31,960 bases of DNA from a bacterium (GTDB lineage: Bacteria > Chlamydiota > Chlamydiia > Chlamydiales > Rhabdochlamydiaceae): NCBI GenBank assembly GCA_021802305.1, contig JAKAAD010000001.1, forward strand, positions 1 through 31,960, in the 5' to 3' direction. Numbering within the stretch: the stretch's first letter is position 1; every line of letters begins with the position of its first letter. The position numbers were made by a program, and so were the translations under genes. A model generated the notes under the pieces. It was not told the origin of the DNA, did not search any database, and was given only the letters and a program-made list of their open reading frames with translations. Shown here one piece after another: positions 8,708 through 16,134 of this stretch.

Positions 8708-11329
8708 ATGCATTCAAAAAAGAAACGGTACCTCTCACAAGATCCTTATACTTTATCCGCAAAAGAAGCAGAAACAATCTCCCAAGAAGAACTCTTGAAA
8801 AAATTGCAAAGCAGTGAAAAAGGACTCTCCTCCAAAGAGGCAGAAGAAAGACTCGCGATCTGTGGGAGTAATGCATTGAAGGAAAAAAAGAGAAATGTTC
8901 TTTTGCAATTTCTCAAATATTTTTGGGGACCCATTCCTTGGATGATCGAAATTGCAGCGATTCTTTCTATCGTCGCGTACGACTTCAATGATTTTATCAT
9001 TATCATGGTCCTTCTGCTCTTCAACACATGCATCGGTTTCTTCGAAGAGTACAAAGCTGGCAATGCCCTAGAAGCATTAAAAAAACACCTCGCTCTGCGA
9101 TCGCATGTCCTCCGCGATGAAGCGTGGGCAGAGCTCGATGCCGTACATATTGTTCCTGGAGATGTCATTCGGGTGCGCTTAGGGGATGTCATTCCTGCAG
9201 ATGCGAAATTATTTTCTGAGGGATATTTAAGTGTCGACCAATCTGTGCTTACCGGAGAATCTTTGCCCGTAGATAAAAAACCAGGGGAGCTCATCTATTC
9301 AGGATCCATTGCCAAACAAGGAGAAATGATGGCTATAGTCACTGCTACTGGTGCGAATACATTCTTTGGAAAAACTGCCAAATTGGTATCAGAAGCAGGA
9401 AATATTTCTCACTTTCAGCAAGCAGTTTTGCGCGTAGGAAATTTTTTAATTCTGCTTGCTGCGGCTCTTTGCCTTCTTCTCGTCATCGTCGTTCTTTATC
9501 GCGATTATACGCAAACAGGCACAGTGACTCTTGCGAATGGATTAGATCTTGCAAAATTCGTTTTGATCCTAGCCGTTGCTTCCATTCCCGTAGCCATGCC
9601 CGCTGTCCTCTCCATTACAATGGCATTAGGTGCGCTAGCCATGTCTCGAAAACAAGCGATTGTCTCTCGACTTCAATCCATCGAAGAGATGGCAGGCGTT
9701 GACATTCTCTGCTCAGACAAAACAGGGACTCTCACGCAAAATAAACTCACTCTTGGAGATCCCGTTCTTTTTGTTGCTAAGGACGCACAAGAATGCATTC
9801 TAGGGGGAGCCCTTGCAAGCAAGGAGGAGAATGGAGACGTCATCGATCTTACGATCATCAACGGCCTAAAAGATAAAGCCGTGCTTAAGAAGTACAAGCA
9901 GCTACAATTTACTCCCTTTGATCCTGTACACAAGCGTACGCAAGTAACTGTCGTGGAGCCTAATGGCAAGACAATCCTTTTTACAAAAGGAGCTCCGCAA
10001 GTCATCGCAGAACTCTGTCAATTACAGTCTCAAGAGAAAGAAAAAGCTGGGCAATCCGTCGATGCTCTTGCGCAACATGGATATCGCTCTTTAGGTGTTG
10101 CTACATCTAATGATGATGGAAAAAGCTGGGCTCTTCTTGGAATCATTCCTCTATTTGATCCTCCTCGCACCGACTCAGCAAGCACAATCATAAAAGCGAA
10201 AGAGCATGGCGTGCATATCAAAATGCTCACTGGAGATGATATTGCTATCGCAATGGAAATTTCCACAAAACTTGACTTGGGAACCAACATTCACAAAGCA
10301 ACAGATCTTTTCCAAAAGGAGGCTATCGATCCAATTACCGACGCTATGGTAGAGAACATTGAAAAAGCAGACGGCTTTGCTAGAGTCTTTCCAGAACACA
10401 AATATTGGATTGTCAAAGCATTGCAAAAAAAAGGTCATCTTGTGGGAATGACAGGGGATGGTGTCAACGACGCTCCTGCTCTTCGCCAAGCAGATGTGGG
10501 TATTGCAGTAAGTGGCGCAACAGATGCAGCCCGTGCAGCTGCTTCTTTAATTCTCACCGCGCCGGGTCTTAGCGTCATCATCACTGCAATTGAAACCGCG
10601 CGCAAAATCTTCGAGCGAATGCTCAGTTATACGATCTACCGCATCGCGATGACGATAGACATCATGTTTTTCGTTGTCATAGCCATGCTCTTGTATCCTC
10701 AACTTCCCCATACGACGATCCTTTTCAAACCGCTCACGGCCATTATGATTATCTTTCTCGCTTTGCTGGATGACATTCCCATTATGGCGATTGCTTATGA
10801 CCATACGAACGCCGATGAAAACCCCGTGCGCTGGCAAATGGGCAGAGTGATGAGTACCTCTTCCGTACTTGGAATCATTGCTATGATTGAAACACTCTCT
10901 CTTCTTTTCATTGGGATGAACTACGTAGGCAAACCATTTTTCGGGACCATCATAACGGGAGTTCATCTTCAAACCATGATGTTTTTGCAGCTTGTGATTG
11001 GGGGCCATTTGATGCTCTTTGTCACGCGAACGAAATCATGGTTCTTTTTGCGCCCTTGGCCTAGCCCCATTCTCTTTTGGGCCATCATCTTTACTCAAAT
11101 TGTCGCAGCGCTTCTTTGTGGATTTGGATGGAACAACGTGATTCCTCGCATTTCTTGGGAACTCATTGGTTTTATCTGGGCATACAATATTGGATGGATG
11201 TTTCTTCAAGATATCGCAAAACGAATGACCCATCGCCTTTTGGACTACAAAGCAAAACATTTTGCAAACTTTAAAGCCTTGCTTTCTCGCAAGCTGCATC
11301 CCCACATGTTTCATTCGCATCGGAAATAA
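8708..11329 (+). CDS. P-type ATPase, P3A (H+-exporting) type
   Basis: A single-chain cation pump of 873 residues. In order: an N-terminal cytoplasmic part with the LSSKEAEERL cation-ATPase motif; helices M1-M2 from KYFWGPIPWMIEIAAILS; the actuator domain with LTGESLPV; ASIPVAMPAVLSITMALG in M4; the phosphorylation site CSDKTGTLTQNK with Asp337; FTKGAPQVI; and the hinge MLTGDD and GMTGDGVNDAPAL. Six C-terminal helices close it. Overall it resembles plant and fungal plasma-membrane H+-ATPases and their prokaryotic relatives rather than Ca2+ or heavy-metal pumps; there is no N-terminal CxxC domain. The start is ATG 8708, since longer in-frame starts would read into sdhB. Ion specificity is inferred from overall resemblance only. 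Confidence 0.9.
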   Translation: MHSKKKRYLSQDPYTLSAKEAETISQEELLKKLQSSEKGLSSKEAEERLAICGSNALKEKKRNVLLQFLKYFWGPIPWMIEIAAILSIVAYDFNDFIIIMVLLLFNTCIGFFEEYKAGNALEALKKHLALRSHVLRDEAWAELDAVHIVPGDVIRVRLGDVIPADAKLFSEGYLSVDQSVLTGESLPVDKKPGELIYSGSIAKQGEMMAIVTATGANTFFGKTAKLVSEAGNISHFQQAVLRVGNFLILLAAALCLLLVIVVLYRDYTQTGTVTLANGLDLAKFVLILAVASIPVAMPAVLSITMALGALAMSRKQAIVSRLQSIEEMAGVDILCSDKTGTLTQNKLTLGDPVLFVAKDAQECILGGALASKEENGDVIDLTIINGLKDKAVLKKYKQLQFTPFDPVHKRTQVTVVEPNGKTILFTKGAPQVIAELCQLQSQEKEKAGQSVDALAQHGYRSLGVATSNDDGKSWALLGIIPLFDPPRTDSASTIIKAKEHGVHIKMLTGDDIAIAMEISTKLDLGTNIHKATDLFQKEAIDPITDAMVENIEKADGFARVFPEHKYWIVKALQKKGHLVGMTGDGVNDAPALRQADVGIAVSGATDAARAAASLILTAPGLSVIITAIETARKIFERMLSYTIYRIAMTIDIMFFVVIAMLLYPQLPHTTILFKPLTAIMIIFLALLDDIPIMAIAYDHTNADENPVRWQMGRVMSTSSVLGIIAMIETLSLLFIGMNYVGKPFFGTIITGVHLQTMMFLQLVIGGHLMLFVTRTKSWFFLRPWPSPILFWAIIFTQIVAALLCGFGWNNVIPRISWELIGFIWAYNIGWMFLQDIAKRMTHRLLDYKAKHFANFKALLSRKLHPHMFHSHRK

Positions 11330-11335
11330 TCCCAA

Positions 11336-11367
11336 TAGACCTCTTGCATAACTAAGCTTCTGTCAAT
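11336..11367 (+). repeat. 32-bp imperfect inverted repeat, right copy (probable IS end)
   Basis: It reads TAGACCTCTTGCATAACTAA and then AGCTTCTGTCAAT, starting 7 bp after the ATPase stop. It is inverted relative to the copy at 7856-7887, so the two copies enclose sdhB and the ATPase gene (about 3.45 kb). Confidence 0.75.
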
Positions 11368-11461
11368 TTTTGGGTTCTTTGGACCAAGAGGAACGGGCAA
11401 AAAACTATACCGTTCGTGATTGAAAAATCAGTTTGATAAAAAAATCAGCTTGACATGCACC

Positions 11462-11790
11462 ATGTTAAGCATGGTGTTCCTAAGTGATCGTGAACGAACT
11501 CAACTCATAGTCCAACATAGACGAGAGCGAGACAAGAGAATCTGCGATCGAATCAAGGCCGTGCTGCTGTTCGATAAAGATTGGGCTATTTCTTCAATTG
11601 CAGAGGCTCTGCTTCTCTCCGATATCGAAACTCCAAGAAGTTGAAGCCAGAGAACGGTGGCTCCACTCAAAAGCTCTCCATTGAGCATTCGAATGAACTT
11701 GTGACACACCTTCGTAGTCACACCTACCTCTATGTGAAAGACATCATTGCGTATGTTAAATCTACTTGGAAAATTATTTATATGGTAGCC
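11462..11790 (+). pseudogene. IS630-family transposase remnant, N-terminal part
   Basis: From ATG 11462 the frame encodes FLSDRERTQLIVQHRRERD then RICDRIKAVLLF, the helix-turn-helix start of IS630-type transposases, up to about 11620. The similarity then continues in another frame with SKKLKPENGGSTQKLS and HTYLYVKDIIAYVKSTW to about 11790. So there is one frameshift or small deletion, and the whole DDE catalytic half is missing. A TTGACA at 11450-11455 and a perfect 7-bp hairpin (11458-11464 with 11470-11476) surround the start codon. The remnant forms the region directly upstream of the U-box gene. The remaining stretch 11368-11461 shows no gene. Confidence 0.75.
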
Positions 11791-11854
11791 TATGTCATCA
11801 AACAAGCGCAGATAGTATCAGAGTTTGCGTGCTTGAATGTAGTTAGGAGGCAAA

Positions 11855-12850
11855 ATGAGTGCAACGGCCAACAACAATAACAACGTGGAAAACAGTGCAT
11901 TTGCTAGGATGTATTTTCATGAAATTGACAATGCTGCAAATGTAGAATTTCGGAGTACTGAATCGCCCATAAGCAGAATGCCATTCGAAGATCCTGTGGT
12001 TGATGGGTGCGGGCATACCTATGATAGACGAGATATTCCAACACTCATTTTAAATCCAAATGCTTCCGAAGAGGAGCAGATATATCGATGTCATTTCTCC
12101 CACCAATTTTTTAAAGTCCGGGGGGGGTTTGTTCCCAACCGTGCTTTGCGCGATTTGGCTGAGGAAATTCATCAAGGCGATTTTAAAAAAATCGTTAAAA
12201 AAATTGCTGAAAAAGAAATTAAAAACCTGGCACCAAAGCTAGCCAAAAAGTTAGCTGATCGACACATCGAAAAAAAGAATCAAGAGCTCGAAACCAAGTT
12301 TGCAAGATATAAAGAGGATGGATTTTTCCAATCTCTCGTCGATCCTGATACGGGCAAATACATGAAAGATCCCGTGGTAGATATTCACGGATGTACTCTA
12401 GATCGATCTCGTCTTGAAGAATGGAAAATTGTTTCCACCGAATCAGATGAACCGATGATTCTATGTCCCTTGACTCATGAAATAGTCAAGGTTTCTTCTC
12501 TTCGGCCCAACTTTGCTTTTATCAAGATCATGCAGGAACTGCAAAGCGAGAATGGTCTAGAACAACGCCTTTGCATGATCATAGATAAACAGGTGAATAT
12601 AGAAGTTGCATCGATCGAGGCCAGAATGAATAAGATGGAGGCGGAAAAAAAAGAAGAAAAAGCCCAATCGGAGAAAGAGAAGGCCAAAATGGAGCAAGAC
12701 AGGGCCAAAGCGGAGCAAGACAGGGCCAAAGCGGAGCAAACGCTCCAAAGCATGACTAAAACTATGGAAAGTGTAAAGTCGCAGCAAACATTTCTGACAT
12801 TTCTAGTTGGTGGTGCAGTAGTGACGTGGGTTGTAAAATTATTAAGATAG
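11855..12850 (+). CDS. Double U-box protein with C-terminal membrane anchor (putative E3 ubiquitin ligase effector)
   Basis: 331 residues with two U-box-like domains. The first (about 36-106) has ESPISRMPFEDPVVDGCGHT with YDRRDI and ends FVPNRALRDLAEEI. The second (about 157-230) has YMKDPVVDIHGCTLDR, CPLTHEIVKV and RPNFAFIKIMQEL. A charged helical segment lies between them (107-155). Residues about 240-310 are a coiled coil containing two exact heptad copies AEQDRAK. Residues 312-328 are hydrophobic (FLTFLVGGAVVTWVVKL), followed only by LR, a tail-anchor layout. U-box domains recruit E2 enzymes in eukaryotes, so a secreted host-directed E3 role is inferred, not shown; no secretion signal is recognisable. 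A G8 run (12120-12127) lies inside U-box 1. The ribosome site TAGGAGG is ideal. It is paired with the next gene 23 bp downstream. Confidence 0.8.
   Translation: MSATANNNNNVENSAFARMYFHEIDNAANVEFRSTESPISRMPFEDPVVDGCGHTYDRRDIPTLILNPNASEEEQIYRCHFSHQFFKVRGGFVPNRALRDLAEEIHQGDFKKIVKKIAEKEIKNLAPKLAKKLADRHIEKKNQELETKFARYKEDGFFQSLVDPDTGKYMKDPVVDIHGCTLDRSRLEEWKIVSTESDEPMILCPLTHEIVKVSSLRPNFAFIKIMQELQSENGLEQRLCMIIDKQVNIEVASIEARMNKMEAEKKEEKAQSEKEKAKMEQDRAKAEQDRAKAEQTLQSMTKTMESVKSQQTFLTFLVGGAVVTWVVKLLR
12692..12733 (+). repeat. Two exact 21-bp tandem copies in the U-box gene
   Basis: The unit GAGCAAGACAGGGCCAAAGC plus G occurs twice in a row (12692-12712, 12713-12733), followed by a partial third copy GAGCAA. 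It encodes one coiled-coil heptad per unit. Confidence 0.9.
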
Positions 12851-12873
12851 TAACTTTTTAAGGAGAAGAAATT

Positions 12874-13752
12874 ATGACATCAATTACAACCGATTCATCG
12901 CAAAGAGGCCAAATCCCTTCATCTTATGTAGAAAATGAAGAAGAGGTTATTGAAATTAATAGCGATCAACAAAGGAGGACTACAACGTCATTCGAGAACA
13001 ATGATTCAGAGAATCTTATACCGCAAGGCTACATAAATGTTGCGCTGTATGTTGCGCGTGCATACGAAAATGGAATGAACGATTTAGTAACATATGTGGA
13101 GGAACGTTTGGATAAACTAAGTATGCATATTAAAGAGGACAGAGAAGAGAGAGAGCGCATTATGAAAGAGAGAGAGCGCATTATGAAAGAGAGAGAAGAA
13201 TTATTGCTGAAGCATTACGATGCATTGAACAAGATCATACAAGACGCAACCGAACAAAGGTTTGGATTTCGATTTTTATACCAGATAGAGATGCAATACA
13301 TTCGACCTCCAGCACATATGTTGTTTACTGGGATCAAGCAAGTAGCGATCGCTGGACATGAACGAATGCTCCGGCTTTTCTCTTCCTCGTGGCTCATAAA
13401 CGCTCCCCAGCTGCGGGGGAACAATTCTGATAACGTAGACATTGACCAGGTGGGAGCTTTTAGGAATGAGACAGAACATGCGGAACAAGGGATAGATGGA
13501 AATACAATGACCCCTACAGGAAATGATGGAAATGGAAAAATGGAACGCTTTTTGAAAGCTGTTGTTGTAATTGGAGGGTGCACAACACTGGCAGTTTTTT
13601 TTTGTCGCGTTTTTGGACTGCAAGACATGGCGCTTATTCAACAACCTCTGTCTCTGCTCAATGGGGAAATAATGACCTACCCAAAACCCAAAGTGGTGCA
13701 GATAACCGCTCAGATCCTCACCACAAACGGCCAGGAGCTTCCCCTCACATAG
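12874..13752 (+). CDS. Coiled-coil membrane protein of unknown function, partner of the U-box gene
   Basis: 292 residues, no family recognised. The N-terminus (1-50) is polar and Ser/Thr/Glu-rich. Residues 51-80 look helical. Residues 80-115 form a strongly charged coiled coil with the duplicated heptad ERIMKER. A middle part (128-175) is moderately hydrophobic and aromatic, a linker rich in Asn, Asp and Gly follows, and a hydrophobic span VVVIGGCTTLAVFFCRVF lies at about 230-247 before a 45-residue tail. It resembles the upstream U-box protein in architecture (coiled coil then membrane span) and follows it by 23 bp behind AAGGAG, so the two are probably one operon and may act on the same membrane. 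It carries a T9 run at 13595-13603 in the membrane-span codons. Both a chlamydial effector and a bacterial membrane factor are possible. Confidence 0.65.
   Translation: MTSITTDSSQRGQIPSSYVENEEEVIEINSDQQRRTTTSFENNDSENLIPQGYINVALYVARAYENGMNDLVTYVEERLDKLSMHIKEDREERERIMKERERIMKEREELLLKHYDALNKIIQDATEQRFGFRFLYQIEMQYIRPPAHMLFTGIKQVAIAGHERMLRLFSSSWLINAPQLRGNNSDNVDIDQVGAFRNETEHAEQGIDGNTMTPTGNDGNGKMERFLKAVVVIGGCTTLAVFFCRVFGLQDMALIQQPLSLLNGEIMTYPKPKVVQITAQILTTNGQELPLT
13150..13191 (+). repeat. Two exact 21-bp tandem copies in the coiled-coil gene
   Basis: The unit AGAGAGCGCATTATGAAAGA plus G is repeated once, at 13150-13170 and 13171-13191, adding one seven-residue heptad to the coiled coil. Confidence 0.9.
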
Positions 13753-13831
13753 TAAGGGAGCCATCCCCCAAGAAAGAGAAGACACCTATTCCATTCGGAC
13801 TGAAGGCAAAGCTTTAAAAAAGAATAGAAGT

Positions 13832-14551
13832 CTACAACCCCTCCGGGAAAAACTTTTTAAATTGTACCGGGGCAACCCATTGAAATAGACGAAGAGAAAC
13901 AGCTATGGTTTCGCCTGCAAGCATCCATATAATCACATGACTCCATGCCATGGAAATGAATTGTGAATATTCCATACTTTGTACGAACGCGCGAAGATGT
14001 CGAATGGCCGCATTTGCAATCTGTTGTGAGGACAAAATCTGTTTGAGGAATACCATTCCAGTTATGGATGCAAGCATAGGGATGGATATGGGAAGCATGG
14101 TAGTCACAGATTCTTGATTATGCCTAGGATGTGGTGAATGTAATGGTTGCGTGATTCTTTTATATGTAGACATTGTAAAAGCAAGCACAAAACATACGGT
14201 TCCTTCTGCACTAAAGAAGGATAGCAAAGTAGAATACTGTTCATTTTGTAAAAAAGGCAGCCTTGGGAAGAGTTTTTTAAATACAAGCATTGCTAATGCA
14301 CAACTGGATCCTAACGTCCCATAGCACGTGATTGTATCTATGACGTTTTGATAGCTGGGAGAATGAATATATTTGTGAAAAAATAGGTTTGCTTGATCGC
14401 CAAATATTTGGACCGTCAAGCGTTTCACGATGCCGGTCGTGAGTACATAACCCGTTCCAAAAAGAATGCCCGCTCCAAAAAGATGTGGAAAATATACATC
14501 ATTTTGCACATGAGTTTGTGGGAAGCTAAAATGAGACATGAATGATGTCAT
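13832..14551 (-). CDS. Multi-pass membrane protein of unknown function
   Basis: 239 residues; no family recognised. Hydrophobic stretches lie at about 24-42 (FGAGILFGTGYVLTTGIV), 68-90, 105-125, 150-167 and 198-215, suggesting four to five membrane helices. No catalytic motif is visible. It converges with the coiled-coil gene (79-bp gap, no clear terminator) and is followed upstream by IS debris, so it stands alone. The start is ATG 14551, with an ATG four codons later as an alternative; no strong ribosome site precedes either. Frame length and consistent hydrophobic patterning support a real gene. A role linked to the neighbouring U-box unit is only a guess from location. Confidence 0.6.
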   Translation of the reverse strand: MTSFMSHFSFPQTHVQNDVYFPHLFGAGILFGTGYVLTTGIVKRLTVQIFGDQANLFFHKYIHSPSYQNVIDTITCYGTLGSSCALAMLVFKKLFPRLPFLQNEQYSTLLSFFSAEGTVCFVLAFTMSTYKRITQPLHSPHPRHNQESVTTMLPISIPMLASITGMVFLKQILSSQQIANAAIRHLRAFVQSMEYSQFISMAWSHVIIWMLAGETIAVSLRLFQWVAPVQFKKFFPEGL

Positions 14552-14680
14552 ACAATTTCTTAAAAATGCTCACTATATCATGTTATGCCATTTTGTTTTG
14601 TACTGGACAAAAAATAAGTTGGTGACAAGAGCTTGTGGAGGTGCGATCTCATCTCGTTGAATACCAAACAGAAAGGTGTA

Positions 14681-15045
14681 ATGAAACAGATCAGCGAACT
14701 GCAAGCAGCTTTATCCAATTTTTTTGATTAGCACAAGTCCCGACTTAACTGCCTCACGCAAATTCTGCAAGCTCTTTTCGCCGTAAGAGCGGTCAACCTC
14801 ACCCAAATTGCTGCAACGTTCAAAACCTCTGTGAAGGAGGGGTCTCCTTACCGTAGAGCCTGTCGTTTTTTCACCAGCTTTCGACATAAGCTCTATCGTT
14901 CTATTGATTTTGCGCCTGTTTCCTTTTGGAAATACACCCTCATTCTCGATCGCACAAACTGAAAGTGAGGCGAGAGCCCCATCAAGATTCTTCTGCTTTC
15001 GGTCGCCTATTTAGGCATCAGTCTCATCGTACTTGAGTACATCCA
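14681..15045 (+). pseudogene. IS4-family transposase remnant, N-terminal part
   Basis: From ATG 14681 the frame gives MKQISELQAALSNFF, LTQIAATFKTSV and YTLILDRTN, then INGLE-like downstream text ILLLSVAYLGIS. This is the N-terminal third of an IS4-type transposase including its first catalytic Asp (LDRTN). TAG at 14729-14731 and two TGA codons at 14960-14962 and 14966-14968 interrupt it; the latter stand where the family has the Trp residues of NWKWG. Similarity ends near 15045 and nothing of the rest remains. The region 14552-14680 before it shows no gene. Confidence 0.75.
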
Positions 15046-15054
15046 TCAGCAACA

Positions 15055-16113
15055 CTAAATGGGGTGCTTTGCTATTTCTGTGAAGGTAGCTTGTATGTTT
15101 TTTACATCGAGTCCCGAGGTGTTCCAAGATGTGATAAATCGCATCTCGTTCTTTTCTTGATCCCATGTATAACAAAGAAATTTGTCGTGAATCAATGCAA
15201 GCCATGCATTTGGTACAGTGAAGAAAATTTGGTTCGTTTCCACCGGATGCGTCAAAGAAAGATGGGGGATTTTTTGTAAGAACGCGGCAATCTCTTGAGC
15301 TTTTTGATTTGCATGCTGCGCTAATGTTCGCCAAAGTTCGTTTTTAAAAGAAGCAATATACTGTGCGGAAAGGTATCGCATTTTGGAAAGGAGCCCCAAG
15401 TTTTGTTTGTGAAGGTGATCTGCACCTTCTTGTAGCGCTGGATTAAAGATAAGCAATGATTCAGCACACATAAGCCCATTTTTAGTACCGCCTAAGGATA
15501 ACACATCTACAGAGGCTGCTCGGACAATTTCGCCTAAGCTTGTTTTCAATGCTACAGCTGCATTGTAAAGACGGCTCCCATCCATATGGATGAGAAGACG
15601 TTCTTTTTTACATAACTCTGCTAACTCTTTGAGTTCTTGCAGAGTATACAAGGTACCTACTTCCGTAGGTTGCGTAATAGAAAGCACCCTCGGCGAAGTG
15701 GAATGTTTTCCAAAAGCTCTTTCCGTTTTCAGTTTTTTATGAACTCCTGCAGGAGTAATTTTTCCGTTTTGCTGCGGAATCGTCAAAAGTTTGCACCCAA
15801 CGATGGCTTCAGCCGCTCCGCTTTCTTGATACTGAATATGCGCAATATCTGTGCATATCACAGACTCATGCCTTCTACAAGCGAGTTTAAGCGCAAGAAT
15901 ATTTGTTCCCGTTCCGTTGGGGAGCATGAATACTTTCGAAGAAGCCTGAAACACATGATGCATCAGCTCTTCCGCTTGAATCGTCCAATGATCTCCTCCA
16001 TAAGCAGATGCATATCCCCGATTTGCTTCTGAAATTGCCTCCATCACTATAGGATGGACAGGTGCAAAATTATCACTCGCAAGACAGATTTTCTCCTGAA
16101 ATTTTGTCGTCAC
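15055..16113 (-). CDS. ltaE: Low-specificity threonine aldolase family (PLP-dependent)
   Basis: A 352-residue fold-type I PLP enzyme that cleaves L-threonine or allo-threonine to glycine and acetaldehyde. The N-terminal block LASDNFAPVHP and MLPNGTGTN (phosphate binding) are present. HMDGSRLYNAAV provides Asp178 and Arg181, and LSLGGTKNG provides the Schiff-base Lys211. It lies 21 bp downstream of sdhA on the same strand, exactly where sdhB would be expected, so it is probably co-transcribed with sdhC-sdhA. The related beta-eliminating lyase group (tryptophanase-like) is the only serious alternative. Length and motif set fit an intact enzyme. Confidence 0.9.
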   Translation of the reverse strand: MTTKFQEKICLASDNFAPVHPIVMEAISEANRGYASAYGGDHWTIQAEELMHHVFQASSKVFMLPNGTGTNILALKLACRRHESVICTDIAHIQYQESGAAEAIVGCKLLTIPQQNGKITPAGVHKKLKTERAFGKHSTSPRVLSITQPTEVGTLYTLQELKELAELCKKERLLIHMDGSRLYNAAVALKTSLGEIVRAASVDVLSLGGTKNGLMCAESLLIFNPALQEGADHLHKQNLGLLSKMRYLSAQYIASFKNELWRTLAQHANQKAQEIAAFLQKIPHLSLTHPVETNQIFFTVPNAWLALIHDKFLCYTWDQEKNEMRFITSWNTSGLDVKNIQATFTEIAKHPI

Positions 16114-16134
16114 GTTATTCCTTCTGCCGTACTT

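Noticed and set aside
11458..11476. Perfect 7-bp hairpin around the IS630 start codon
   Set aside because: Could be read as a regulator binding site or terminator, but it has no T-run and belongs to a dead transposase remnant.
12475..12787. Leftward repetitive Ser/Leu- and Phe/Leu-rich ORFs opposite the U-box coiled coil
   Set aside because: Their repeats are only the complement of the 21-bp tandem repeat and they lack any start context.
13276..13785. A 169-codon leftward ORF opposite the coiled-coil gene
   Set aside because: The forward gene has an ideal ribosome site, operon spacing and coherent domain layout; the antisense product has none.
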